Source: CAZLQF01 sp964561545
GTDB lineage: Bacteria > Bacteroidota > Bacteroidia > CAILMK01 > CAYYUA01
Direction of reading: 5' to 3'
Length of the DNA stretch: 6,907 bases
NCBI GenBank assembly: GCA_964561545.1
Contig: CAZLQF010000061.1
Coordinates: forward strand, 1-6,907
Below are positions 1 to 6,501 of the stretch, piece by piece (position 1 is the stretch's first letter; every line of letters starts with the position of its first letter). Under the pieces are notes generated by a model. It did no database searches, was not told the DNA's origin, and saw only the letters and a program-made list of their open reading frames with translations. A program made the translations under genes and the position numbers.

Positions 1-243
1 CTAATTTTTTGTTTTAAAAGCTAAACACATTAAATGAAATCCTCTGTAAACCAACAATAGCGTTATTAAGAATATTATAGCAGCTTTTAAGCTTTAATTA
101 GCTTTTGATACACCCCCCGGCTTTTTCCCTGTCGCACATCAAGGAAGTTTTTAAACAACTTCATTTACGCCCGGACCAGGAGTTCTTAAATGCTATCAAT
201 AATTAGCTTGTAGTTGCTACAAAATGCCTTAATTGTTAGGCCT
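1..243. other. left-end stretch with no supported gene
   Basis: This is AT-rich sequence with many stops in all frames. The only coherent stretch is a short plus-strand reading at 102-206. It contains the fragment SHIKEVFKQLHLRPDQEF and ends at TAG. It has no start codon, and I could not assign it to a family. It may be the tail of another decayed gene or chance. Confidence 0.4.
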
Positions 244-605
244 TTAATCCTTAATAGTAGCGAGCTTAACCCTTGTGACACTTTCGAAAGTTTGGTCTAA
301 AAGGAGTTTTAAATCCAATGAAAAAGTAATGGGTACATTCTTGTCTCCTATTCCAATCCCAGAACAATATTAAGCCCTAAGGGTAGGTTTGATCCATAAT
401 CAAGGGTAGAATAAGATGGATCACAACCATCATCGTAAAGTCCTACATGGACACCTATTCCATAGTACCAAAAAAGTTTTTCTTGGCTAAAGGCACTTCT
501 ATGGAGGTCTTATAAACCTGTAATTTTAAATCCAAAAAATTGAATTCCTAAAATGGCCTCGAAAGCATCTCTATAGCCTATATGTCAATGGCTATGTCTT
601 GTTGG
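244..605 (-). pseudogene. decayed outer-membrane beta-barrel protein gene
   Basis: No intact frame exists here, but the minus strand reads as family sequence from about 599 down to 351. Recognisable pieces are GYRDAFEAILGIQFFGFKIT, then FWYYGIGVHVGLYDDG, then LNIVLGLE. A frame change near 345-350 leads into VPITFSLDLKLLLDQTFE and a TAA at 246-244. From memory this matches the small outer-membrane beta-barrel proteins of Bacteroidota, where a WYYG-GAHVGF block is followed by GLEYTF and a SLDWKP-like strand. Damage seen: TGA at 587-585, TAA at 512-510 where the family has tyrosine before an acidic-L/I-H motif, TAG at 350-348 where GLEY is expected, and one frameshift. No signal peptide or start can be found; the 5' part is missing or runs against the methyltransferase gene, which ends at 689. 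The family call is an inference from short motifs, while the broken state is seen directly. Confidence 0.6.
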
Positions 606-688
606 ACGGCGAAAAATCTTCAATGCCCCACCTGAACTCTCAGAGCTTCATTCCACAAAAAATTTGGTAGACCCGGAAAAAAGATTGG

Positions 689-1258
689 TTATTTAAAAGC
701 ATGATATACAACGGCAGGAGGTGTGTTTTTCCATACAATCCGGGAAGTATTGATGTTCTTGAAATTGTGATTCAATTTTTGACGGAAAAATTTACCATTG
801 GGAAGTAGCAATCCGTGAACATAAGCAAAGGTCAAAAATTCCCCACCAGGTTCAATACCTTTTTGAATCGCATTCAACAATTCATATTGAGCAGACTTAT
901 TAAAAAGGGTCCACGGTAAGCCTGATATCACGCAATCACATGATTGAACGCCATGGCTTTTAAGGTATTTGGTGAGGTTGTGCGCAGAATCATGGTAAAC
1001 AGGAACATCCGGACACCTTTTTTGAGTAGACTTGACGAAATGCTTATTGATTTCTATGGCAAAAAAGTTGGCGGATGGATTGATGTACTCAAGGATTTTT
1101 TCTGTTAATGCACCGGTTCCTGAGCCAAGTTCTACTACTGTTTTAGCTTGTGCTAAATTGGCAGAGTCAATAAAAGCCATCCCCAAGTGGTCGGAAGATG
1201 CTGCTATGGCACCGGTTTTTTTGTAATTTAAGAGGAATTGTTTAAAAAATTGACTCAT
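689..1258 (-). CDS. class I SAM methyltransferase, phospholipid N-methyltransferase-like
   Basis: This is a 189-residue cytosolic or membrane-peripheral methyltransferase. Motif I, VVELGSGTG, is at residues 41-49 and binds S-adenosylmethionine. The acidic residue ending strand 2 is E69 in FAIEIN. A post-motif-IV block SGLPW is at 112-116, followed by the EPGGEFLTF strand at 136-144. The C-terminal WKNTPPAVVY (176-185) resembles the conserved end of bacterial PmtA-like phospholipid methyltransferases, which methylate phosphatidylethanolamine head groups. The fold is shared with KsgA/Erm rRNA adenine dimethylases, but the SGLP motif and the C-terminus fit the PmtA side better. Length is close to the usual figure of about 190-200. 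The ATG at 1258-1256 is used; there is no strong Shine-Dalgarno sequence. A 236-nt spacer separates it from hemG, so it is probably transcribed on its own. The substrate is inferred; the methyltransferase fold is secure. Confidence 0.82.
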   Translation of the reverse strand: MSQFFKQFLLNYKKTGAIAASSDHLGMAFIDSANLAQAKTVVELGSGTGALTEKILEYINPSANFFAIEINKHFVKSTQKRCPDVPVYHDSAHNLTKYLKSHGVQSCDCVISGLPWTLFNKSAQYELLNAIQKGIEPGGEFLTFAYVHGLLLPNGKFFRQKLNHNFKNINTSRIVWKNTPPAVVYHAFK

Positions 1259-1319
1259 AAAGGTGTTTGTAAACGCAACTTAACTATCAAAATTCACGAA
1301 AGTTCAACTAATTTTATTT

Positions 1320-1327
1320 CAAAGTTA
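1320..1327 (-). promoter_or_regulatory. candidate Bacteroidota-type -7 element for the methyltransferase gene
   Basis: The minus strand reads TAACTTTG, a full match to the TAnnTTTG -7 consensus of Bacteroidota. Transcription starting a few bases downstream would leave a leader of roughly 50-60 nt before the ATG at 1258. A TTTG that could act as the -33 box lies only about 10 nt upstream, which is too close. The call therefore rests on the -7 box and its position alone. Confidence 0.35.
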
Positions 1328-1455
1328 CTAAAAATTTCAAAGCTTGTTTTAATGCATAAGAATAGAGCCTTTGAACTTTATCTTAAGCCAATTATTTGAA
1401 ATTGCCGGTGCTTCTTATAGTTGAGGCTTTAAGACATTCGGTGAAGGCTGCAATG

Positions 1456-1479
1456 TTTAAGCAATACCTTATGCTTAAA
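1456..1479 (-). terminator. stem-loop just after hemG, possible weak terminator
   Basis: A perfect 8-bp inverted repeat (TTTAAGCA / TGCTTAAA) with an 8-nt loop begins 16 nt past the hemG stop codon. The stem is AT-rich and is not followed by a T-run on the minus strand, so it is not a canonical intrinsic terminator. Its place at the end of the heme cluster is what suggests a role in 3'-end formation or mRNA stability. Confidence 0.3.
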
Positions 1480-1494
1480 AACGATGCTTTATAT

Positions 1495-2865
1495 TTAATT
1501 ATGCTCTATTGGATCCACCATTTCCCTTGCTTGTTTAACGCAATCGGGAATTCCTACGCCACGGTAGGATGAACCTGCCAAATGTAGGCCAGGCAATGAT
1601 CTTAAATGATTCTCTATTTGCTGGATCGTATGAAGGTGGCCCATTTTATATTGAGGTTGCGCATCTTTCCAAACATGAAGCCAACTTTTGGATGGTTCTG
1701 CATTAATTGACAGGATCTTTTTAAGCGCTTCATCTGCTAAGCGGGTCCAGCTTTGCTCATCATAGGTTTCCAGTTGTTGATGGCCTATATTGCTAAAAAA
1801 GCAGCGAAACGTTGCATAGCCTTCAGGTGCTCTGCCGGGCCATTTTTCAGAACTCCAGGTGCAAGCGGATAATTGGGTATTTTCAGAGCCAGGGATCAAA
1901 AACCCCGTAGCATCCAATGAGTGATCAATTTGCGAGCGTTGATAAGCCAAGGTTACAATGACGGATGTAGCAAACGGAATGTCCTGTAAAAGCGGCTGAA
2001 CGGAAGGCACCAAATTTTCTAACATTTCCGCAGCTTGCTGAGAAGGGATGGTCATAAGGATTTCCTTGGATGGTATGGAAGATTGATGGTTGGTGGTTAA
2101 TTGGTAATGATCACCTTCGCTTTCAATTTTTGTAACCGCTGTGTTTTTCAAAAGCTTGGTTACCTGTAGCTGCTTTTCAATGGTTTTAGGGAGGGTTTGC
2201 ATGCCATTTAAAAAGCTCCTGAAAGGAGAGTTTTTAGGCAATCCATATTGCTTACGGTTGGCCATAACAGCTTTTGTAATACTGCCGTATTTGGCTTCCA
2301 TTTGCTTGAAATGCGGAAAAGTGGCATCAATGCTTAATTGTTTAGCTGGCGCTGAATACACTCCTGAAAACAAGGGTTCGGCCATTTTGTCCAAAACTTC
2401 TTTGCCAAACCTTCGCTCTACAAAATGAGCCAGGCTTTCTTCTTCCTGGTCGGTTTTAGGTTTTATAAACCGCTCCACCATCATCCTGGCCTTGCCTTTC
2501 CATGAAATCAAATCAGACTTCAAAAAGGAGGTTAAGTCGGCCGGTACCATAGAAGCAAAGCCAGCAGGGACGGGTTTTAGCTGACCCTGAAGAAGAATAT
2601 AAAAATGACGGCTTTTGGGCGCTACCAATTGATCTTCCAGCCCTAAATTCTTAATGAACTCCTGAATGCCAGGTTTGGTATACATGAGGGCATCGGGCCC
2701 GGTTTCTATGATAAAATCATCTTCTTGTTCCGTTTTGATCTTTCCTCCGGACTGATTGCTGTGTTCCAGAAGTGTAATGTCTTTAAAACCCTTTTGTTCC
2801 AGGTGCCAAGCCGCTGCAAGGCCTGTAATGCCGCCACCGATGATGGCAATTTGTTTATTAGCCAT
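1495..2865 (-). CDS. hemG: oxygen-dependent protoporphyrinogen/coproporphyrinogen oxidase, HemG/HemY type
   Basis: This is a 456-residue FAD enzyme that oxidises a porphyrinogen to the porphyrin with molecular oxygen, next to iron insertion in heme synthesis. The N-terminal dinucleotide-binding motif IIGGGITG is at residues 8-15, and E34 ends the second strand of the Rossmann fold to hold the ribose. ETGPDAL at 54-60 is part of the substrate/FAD region. The C-terminal FAD signature LAGSSYRGVGIPDCV at 429-443 is complete. Length is normal for the family. I chose ATG 2865-2863 (MANKQIAIIGGG) rather than the upstream TTG at 2883, because six extra residues before the first beta strand are not expected and the ATG gives an 8-nt overlap with hemH (ATGGCTAA), a usual coupling arrangement. 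The Bacillus orthologue is called HemY or CgoX. Whether the substrate here is protoporphyrinogen or coproporphyrinogen cannot be settled from this gene alone. It is unrelated to the flavodoxin HemG of E. coli. Confidence 0.95.
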   Translation of the reverse strand: MANKQIAIIGGGITGLAAAWHLEQKGFKDITLLEHSNQSGGKIKTEQEDDFIIETGPDALMYTKPGIQEFIKNLGLEDQLVAPKSRHFYILLQGQLKPVPAGFASMVPADLTSFLKSDLISWKGKARMMVERFIKPKTDQEEESLAHFVERRFGKEVLDKMAEPLFSGVYSAPAKQLSIDATFPHFKQMEAKYGSITKAVMANRKQYGLPKNSPFRSFLNGMQTLPKTIEKQLQVTKLLKNTAVTKIESEGDHYQLTTNHQSSIPSKEILMTIPSQQAAEMLENLVPSVQPLLQDIPFATSVIVTLAYQRSQIDHSLDATGFLIPGSENTQLSACTWSSEKWPGRAPEGYATFRCFFSNIGHQQLETYDEQSWTRLADEALKKILSINAEPSKSWLHVWKDAQPQYKMGHLHTIQQIENHLRSLPGLHLAGSSYRGVGIPDCVKQAREMVDPIEHN

Positions 2866-3775
2866 TAAAGGATTTTTGTACAATATCAGCCAAAGTTCGG
2901 GCTAAGTAAGGAGAATCGTTCAAGGTTTTCGTCCTTTCCAGTTGAACGCCAACTTTTTCAGCCTCAGGCTTGGCTTCAACATCTATGTCAAAAATAATTT
3001 CCAGGTGATCAGCTATAAACCCAATTGAGCAAACCAGGATGTATTGTTCTCCTTGCTTTTGAAGGTCTTGGATGGCATCAACGATGTCAGGCCCAAGCCA
3101 TGGAACCCGGCTTTTTCCGGCACTTTGGTAAGCAAAGCTCCATTTTGAATGGTTGAGCTTTTCTGATAGCAACTGGCATGTTTCTTTTAGTTGAGCTGGA
3201 TAATATCCATAATATTCTAAAATCCTGGCGGGTAAACTGTGGGCCGTGAACATGATCATTACCTGATCCTGAACTGATTCCGGGAATTTAGGCATTACTT
3301 CATTCACGCGTTCGGCTACCCCGTTAATGTATTCGGGATGGTCGTGCCATGATTTAATCCGGTGAAGCTTAAGGTCGTAATTTTGAGCTTCCAGGGCTTC
3401 ATCAACTCTTTCAAAATACTTGCAAACGCTCATTTTTGAAAAGTGAGGTGCCATTACAATGGCTACCGCTTCTTCAATACCATCAGCTTTCATTTCTTGA
3501 ATGGCTTCATGAACCCACGGCTCCCAATGACGCATGCCGATGTATACTGGATATTCATTGTTAAGCTCCTTTTTGAGGCTTGCTGCCTGCTGTTGGGTGA
3601 TTTCCAATAAGGGAGATTTACCTCCAATCATGTCATACCGTTCAGTCAGTTCATCGAGCTGTTCTTGGGTGGGCTCGCGGCCTGCATAGCTCATTCGTAT
3701 ATCCCGGTAAAAGGGCGCAATGTCTTCCCGTTTGTTAGGCCCGCCATAAGCCAAAAGTAGTATGCCTCGCTTCAT
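2858..3775 (-). CDS. hemH: ferrochelatase, possibly coproporphyrin III ferrochelatase (CpfC-like)
   Basis: A 305-residue soluble enzyme that inserts Fe(II) into a porphyrin. The catalytic histidine is H179 in FTAHSLP, and the acidic partner is E259 in GFIADHLE. The N-terminal LLLAYGGP carries Y10 where Bacillus coproporphyrin ferrochelatase has its conserved tyrosine. YDMIGGKSPL (47-56), VMAPHFS (107-113) and PWLGPD (225-230) are further family blocks. The DHLE-x4-D motif followed by an E-x-K (259-269) looks, from memory, more like the Bacillus CpfC enzymes than the E. coli or human type. There is no C-terminal extension and no cluster of cysteines for an iron-sulfur centre. Length matches Bacillus HemH (about 310). 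The ATG at 3775-3773 starts directly at the first beta strand. The stop lies inside the hemG start region, so the two are cotranscribed. The ferrochelatase call is secure; the substrate class is an inference. Confidence 0.95.
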   Translation of the reverse strand: MKRGILLLAYGGPNKREDIAPFYRDIRMSYAGREPTQEQLDELTERYDMIGGKSPLLEITQQQAASLKKELNNEYPVYIGMRHWEPWVHEAIQEMKADGIEEAVAIVMAPHFSKMSVCKYFERVDEALEAQNYDLKLHRIKSWHDHPEYINGVAERVNEVMPKFPESVQDQVMIMFTAHSLPARILEYYGYYPAQLKETCQLLSEKLNHSKWSFAYQSAGKSRVPWLGPDIVDAIQDLQKQGEQYILVCSIGFIADHLEIIFDIDVEAKPEAEKVGVQLERTKTLNDSPYLARTLADIVQKSFNG

Positions 3776-3793
3776 AGATTATCGTTTTCGTGG

Positions 3794-3801
3794 CAAAGTA
3801 A
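3794..3801 (-). promoter_or_regulatory. possible -7 element upstream of hemH
   Basis: The minus strand reads TTACTTTG, one base off the TAnnTTTG consensus, about 18 nt before the hemH ATG. A well-spaced -33 box is not evident. If real, it would give hemH-hemG their own promoter with a very short leader, which would make sense because damaged accessory genes separate them from hemE. The evidence is weak. Confidence 0.2.
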
Positions 3802-3868
3802 CAGCGTGTATAACAATTTGTTTGAAAAGAAGTACCAGGAATTTATACTTCCTAATCAATAGAATGGT

Positions 3869-4081
3869 TTAAAGATGATCATATAGGAAGGCTTTACCAT
3901 CATAGCTCATGAGAAATTGTTCCATTGCAAAGCTGTTAAAAGCATTCACCTCATTTTGTTGACTTTGTTGTACGAAATGTAACGATTATGATTTTATAAA
4001 CCGAACCACAATTTGGTCCGAAAGATGTTGTTTGTGGTATTTATTCTTCAATAATGACTTATTAAGTTCATAGCAACAACA
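3869..4081 (-). other. possible relic of an unrecognised small coding region
   Basis: The spacer between hemH and the nucleotidyltransferase remnant has no intact gene. On the minus strand one frame reads coherently on both sides of a TAA at 3988-3986. Upstream is HLSDQIVVRFIKS; downstream are 38 codons containing NAFNSFAMEQFLMSYDGKAF and ending YDHL at TAA 3871-3869. The residue mix looks protein-like, but I do not recognise the family and there is no convincing start. It could be another nonsense-interrupted gene or chance. From 3776 to 3868 I see only the hemH upstream region. Confidence 0.25.
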
Positions 4082-4390
4082 TTAAGCTTTGTACAAATCC
4101 TCCCCTTCTTGCTTGATTTTGTCAACGAAGCCGGAATAATCTTCATTTTGCCCCATTAAAACAGGCTCTAACCTGAAGTCATAATCCCTGGTAAGCTTGA
4201 ATAATTGCTACCAGGTGGCCAGAAAATCGTCCTCAAATTGATGCATGATAACTGCAACATCAATATCACTTTCCTCGACCCATTGATCATTTAATATAGA
4301 GCCAAACAAAATAATATACCGGGGATGATACTTTTCCACTACCCGGTCTTTGTAGGCGTTGACGATTTTTAAAGCTTCTTCTTTATCCAT
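4082..4390 (-). pseudogene. MNT-type nucleotidyltransferase (HEPN-MNT antitoxin) with in-frame amber
   Basis: This is the minimal nucleotidyltransferase-fold partner of a HEPN protein; in characterised HEPN-MNT pairs it AMPylates and silences the HEPN toxin. The active-site motif ILFGS is at residues 27-31, followed by SDID at 41-44 with both metal-binding aspartates. Codon 61 (4210-4208) is TAG. The same frame then continues with family sequence, QLFKLTRDYDFRLEPVLM and then YSGFVDKIKQEGEDLYKA, to TAA at 4084-4082. The whole would be 102 codons, normal for the family. The open part alone (60 residues) lacks the third acidic residue, which I expect at or near E in RLEP. I prefer ATG 4390-4388 (MDKEEAL) to the codon at 4429, because it overlaps the HEPN gene end by 22 nt and matches the usual N-terminus. 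It is inactive unless the stop is read through. Confidence 0.75.
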
Positions 4391-4566
4391 TTTAATAGGT
4401 CTGCTGTATCCTGAATCAATTAAATACAACGATTGTAACTTAAGCTTTTGAACAATTGCTCCTTTTAAGTAGGATAGCGTGCCTCAATATTTAATGGTTT
4501 CAATCTGTCTAAAATATCCCTATAACCATCATCTAATTGATCATACAACAAACTTTGCTTAGGCAA
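4369..4566 (-). pseudogene. 5'-truncated HEPN-domain gene, C-terminal part only
   Basis: From 4566 the frame reads LDDGYRDILDRLKPLNIEAR, then YPT, a TAA (4467-4465), KEQLFKSLSYNRCI, a TAA (4422-4420), LIQDTADLLKWIKKKL, and the final TAA at 4371-4369. The block NIEARYP-x-x-K followed by a closing helix with WIK is typical of the C-terminal part of HEPN proteins paired with minimal nucleotidyltransferases. In that family position the first stop usually holds tyrosine; the second probably replaced a lysine or similar residue. The N-terminal helices, roughly 70-90 residues including the catalytic R-x4-6-H region, are absent: the sequence abuts the stop codon of the upstream nuclease gene directly. 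This looks like a deletion or insertion junction. The 22-nt overlap with the nucleotidyltransferase gene preserves the original operon arrangement. The toxin would be RNase-inactive. Confidence 0.7.
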
Positions 4567-5538
4567 TTATTGATGCTTTTTAAATTCCTTTTTCATTTCT
4601 TCAAGTAATTGCTTTTCTGTTGATAAATACAATTTGTAAGTGCTTGTTAGAATGTTTTTATTGCCTTCAGGCAACGCATATTCAACCATAGCGTTATTTT
4701 TATCTGCACATAATAAAATTCCGATGGTCGGCTTTTCATGGGGGAGTTTTTATTCCCGGTCTTAATAATTCACGTACATCTGCAATTGGCCTAAATCCTG
4801 ATGAGTTAATTTATGGGTTTTAATATCGAGAAGCACAAAGCATTGAAGCAATAGGTTGTAAAATACCAAATCCACATAGTAATCATCTTCTTTTAAATGC
4901 AACCTTTGTTGTCTGGCTATAAAGGAAAAGCCATTACCAAGTTCTAATAAAAACTCCTGTAAATGAGTAATAATAGCTTGCTCAAGGTCTTTTTCATATT
5001 ATGATGCTTCCCGTTTCAGGCCAAGAAACTCTAAGACCATTGGATCTTTGATAATTTCATCAGGATTTTCAGGATGCTTTTCTGATTTTGCGACTGCTAA
5101 AACACTTTCCTTATCATTGCTTAATAAAAGTCGTTCGTACAACTGGCTATTGATCTGGCGTTCAAGCTGACGAACCGACCAATTGTTTTTCTTTGTCTCA
5201 GCAATATAAAATTCTCGCTTATCTCGATTTTTAATGCTTAATAGCAAAGTATAATGACTCCAGCTTAATTGCGCAGACAGTGTCTGCGTATTTGGAAAAG
5301 TCCGATAAAAGAGGTGCATCATTTCCAGGTTACGGGCAGAAAACCCACTTCCAAATTCTGCTTTCAACTGTTTTGAAAGATTTTTAATCAGTGCAGTCCC
5401 ATATTCCGCCCTTTTTTCTCCTTTTTGTTCCTCTTCAAAAATTCTTTCACCGATTCTCCAATACATCATTACACGCTCAAAATTCACTGAATGTACGGCT
5501 TTTTGCCGGGCTTCCGAAATGATGTTTTTTATGTCGTT
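4567..5538 (-). pseudogene. YhcG/DUF1016-type PD-(D/E)XK nuclease gene with three in-frame TAA codons
   Basis: A single unbroken frame of 324 codons runs from the assembly gap to TAA 4569-4567, close to the family's full length of about 340; the first 10-20 codons are in the gap. The N-terminal DUF1016 domain is clear: WRIGERIFEEEQKGEKRAEY, then GFSARNLEMMHLFYRTFP, QLSWSHYTLLL and NNWSVRQLERQINSQLYERL. After KDPMVLEFLGLKREAS a TAA (5001-4999) interrupts it. The nuclease domain follows with EFLLELGNGFSFIARQ, YYVDLVFYN and LLDIKTHK (the D...D-x-K core), then GQLQMYVNY, TAA (4764-4762), DRE, TAA (4752-4750), KLPHEKPTIGILLCADKN and ALPEGN. The first two stops sit where I expect tyrosine. There is no frameshift. 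Members are linked to defence and mobile loci, but their role is poorly defined. The open N-terminal part (179 codons) could only give a domain without nuclease residues. Confidence 0.85.
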
Positions 5539-5638
5539 NNNNNNNNNNNNNNNNNNNNNNNNNNNNNNNNNNNNNNNNNNNNNNNNNNNNNNNNNNNNNN
5601 NNNNNNNNNNNNNNNNNNNNNNNNNNNNNNNNNNNNNN
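5539..5638. other. assembly gap of exactly 100 N
   Basis: The run is exactly 100 N, the conventional placeholder for a gap of unknown size. On its right hemE stops about 55-65 codons short of its normal end. On its left the nuclease gene lacks its first 10-20 codons. If the flanks are truly adjacent, more than about 200 nt should be missing. The reading frame happens to stay open across the placeholder and would join HemE to the nuclease; this is an artefact of the gap length. Confidence 0.98.
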
Positions 5639-6501
5639 GAAACCGGATCCAAATTGCCCATGATACCAACTTTGTATTCCATGATCTGCCAGGCTACGCC
5701 AATATCCACGCGCCAATCAACGCCTACTACATCACAGCCGGTGTCTTTCATTTGGCCTAAAAGGTGCAATGTATGAACGCCAAATAAAATACGAGGCACG
5801 CCATATCCCTGAATGGCATCAAATAGCTTGGCCATGTGGGGATGTATGTATGTTTGGTAATCGGATTGGCCCAAAGCGCCCACCCAACTATCAAACACCT
5901 GTATTGCATGGGCTCCTGCATTAATTTGAAGGGAGAGGTAACCTATCATTCCGTCTACCAGCTTGTCCATCAGCGCATGCCAGGTATCAGGGTCATTGTA
6001 CATTAAGGCTTTGGTGTTCTCGTAATGCTTGCTTTTGCCGCCTTCGATGATGTAGCTTGCCAGGGTAAATGGAGCGCCACAAAATCCGATCAAAGGAACA
6101 TTCAAATCATTGACCAACTGCTCAATGGTCTGCCTTACGTAAGGCGTAGCCGATTCAAAATCCGGGATTTCTATCCTTTGAACATCTGCCGGGGTGCGAA
6201 TGGGATTGGGAACATAAGGCCCGTAGTTGGGGCGTATCTCATTTTCAATGCCCATCGGGCCAATGGGCGTCATGATATCGGAAAAAAGAATGGCAGCATC
6301 CACGCCCAGTTGTTCGATGGGGAGTTTCGTCACTTGCGCACACAGGTCAGGATCCTGAATAATTTCATGAATGGATTTGTTGTCCTTGATTTTCCGGTAT
6401 TCCGGTTGGTACCGGCCTGCCTGGCGCATGAACCAAACGGGCGTATGATCTACAGGTTCTCTCCGGCAGGCTCTTAAGAAATTATCGTTGAATTTTGTCA
6501 T
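5639..6501 (-). CDS. hemE: uroporphyrinogen decarboxylase, 3' end lost in assembly gap
   Basis: This cytosolic, cofactor-free enzyme removes four acetate carboxyls from uroporphyrinogen III to give coproporphyrinogen III. The visible 287 residues begin at ATG 6501-6499. The signature PVWFMRQAGRYQPEYR spans 21-36, with R26 and R30 for substrate carboxylates. ILFSDIMTPI at 71-80 holds the key aspartate D75. GAPFTLASYIIEGG (142-155) carries the conserved tyrosine Y150. FDSWVGAL is at 203-210 and GNLDPV at 282-287. Full-length HemE is about 340-355 residues, so the last 55-65 residues, with the conserved histidine near the C-terminus, are missing because of the gap rather than by mutation as far as can be seen. 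The leader is AT-rich with no clear Shine-Dalgarno box. It is the first gene of a hemE-hemH-hemG order now interrupted by accessory DNA. Identification is secure; integrity of the end is unknown. Confidence 0.96.

Noticed and set aside
102..206. Short plus-strand peptide with SHIKEVFKQLHLRPDQEF
   Set aside because: Reads like protein but has no start, is about 34 codons and matches no family I know.
280..291. Perfect palindrome ACTTTCGAAAGT as an operator or terminator
   Set aside because: It falls within the decayed barrel gene's coding remnant (FES codons), has no loop, and the arms do not extend beyond 6 bp.
1032..1226. Plus-strand open frame inside the methyltransferase gene
   Set aside because: Antisense shadow of the SAM-binding region; no independent support.
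2866..2883. Upstream TTG start adding six residues to HemG
   Set aside because: The ATG at 2865 begins just before the first beta strand of the FAD motif and gives a normal short overlap with hemH.
4391..4429. Longer N-terminus for the nucleotidyltransferase
   Set aside because: Those 13 codons are the HEPN gene read in another frame; MDKEEAL at 4390 is the usual start.
6025..6477. 150-codon plus-strand open frame
   Set aside because: It lies wholly antisense to hemE, which has unmistakable family motifs. The frame is a shadow.
4999..6501. A single 500-residue protein joining HemE to a DUF1016 domain
   Set aside because: It spans exactly 100 N. The two halves are separate known families, and HemE lacks its normal C-terminus at the break.
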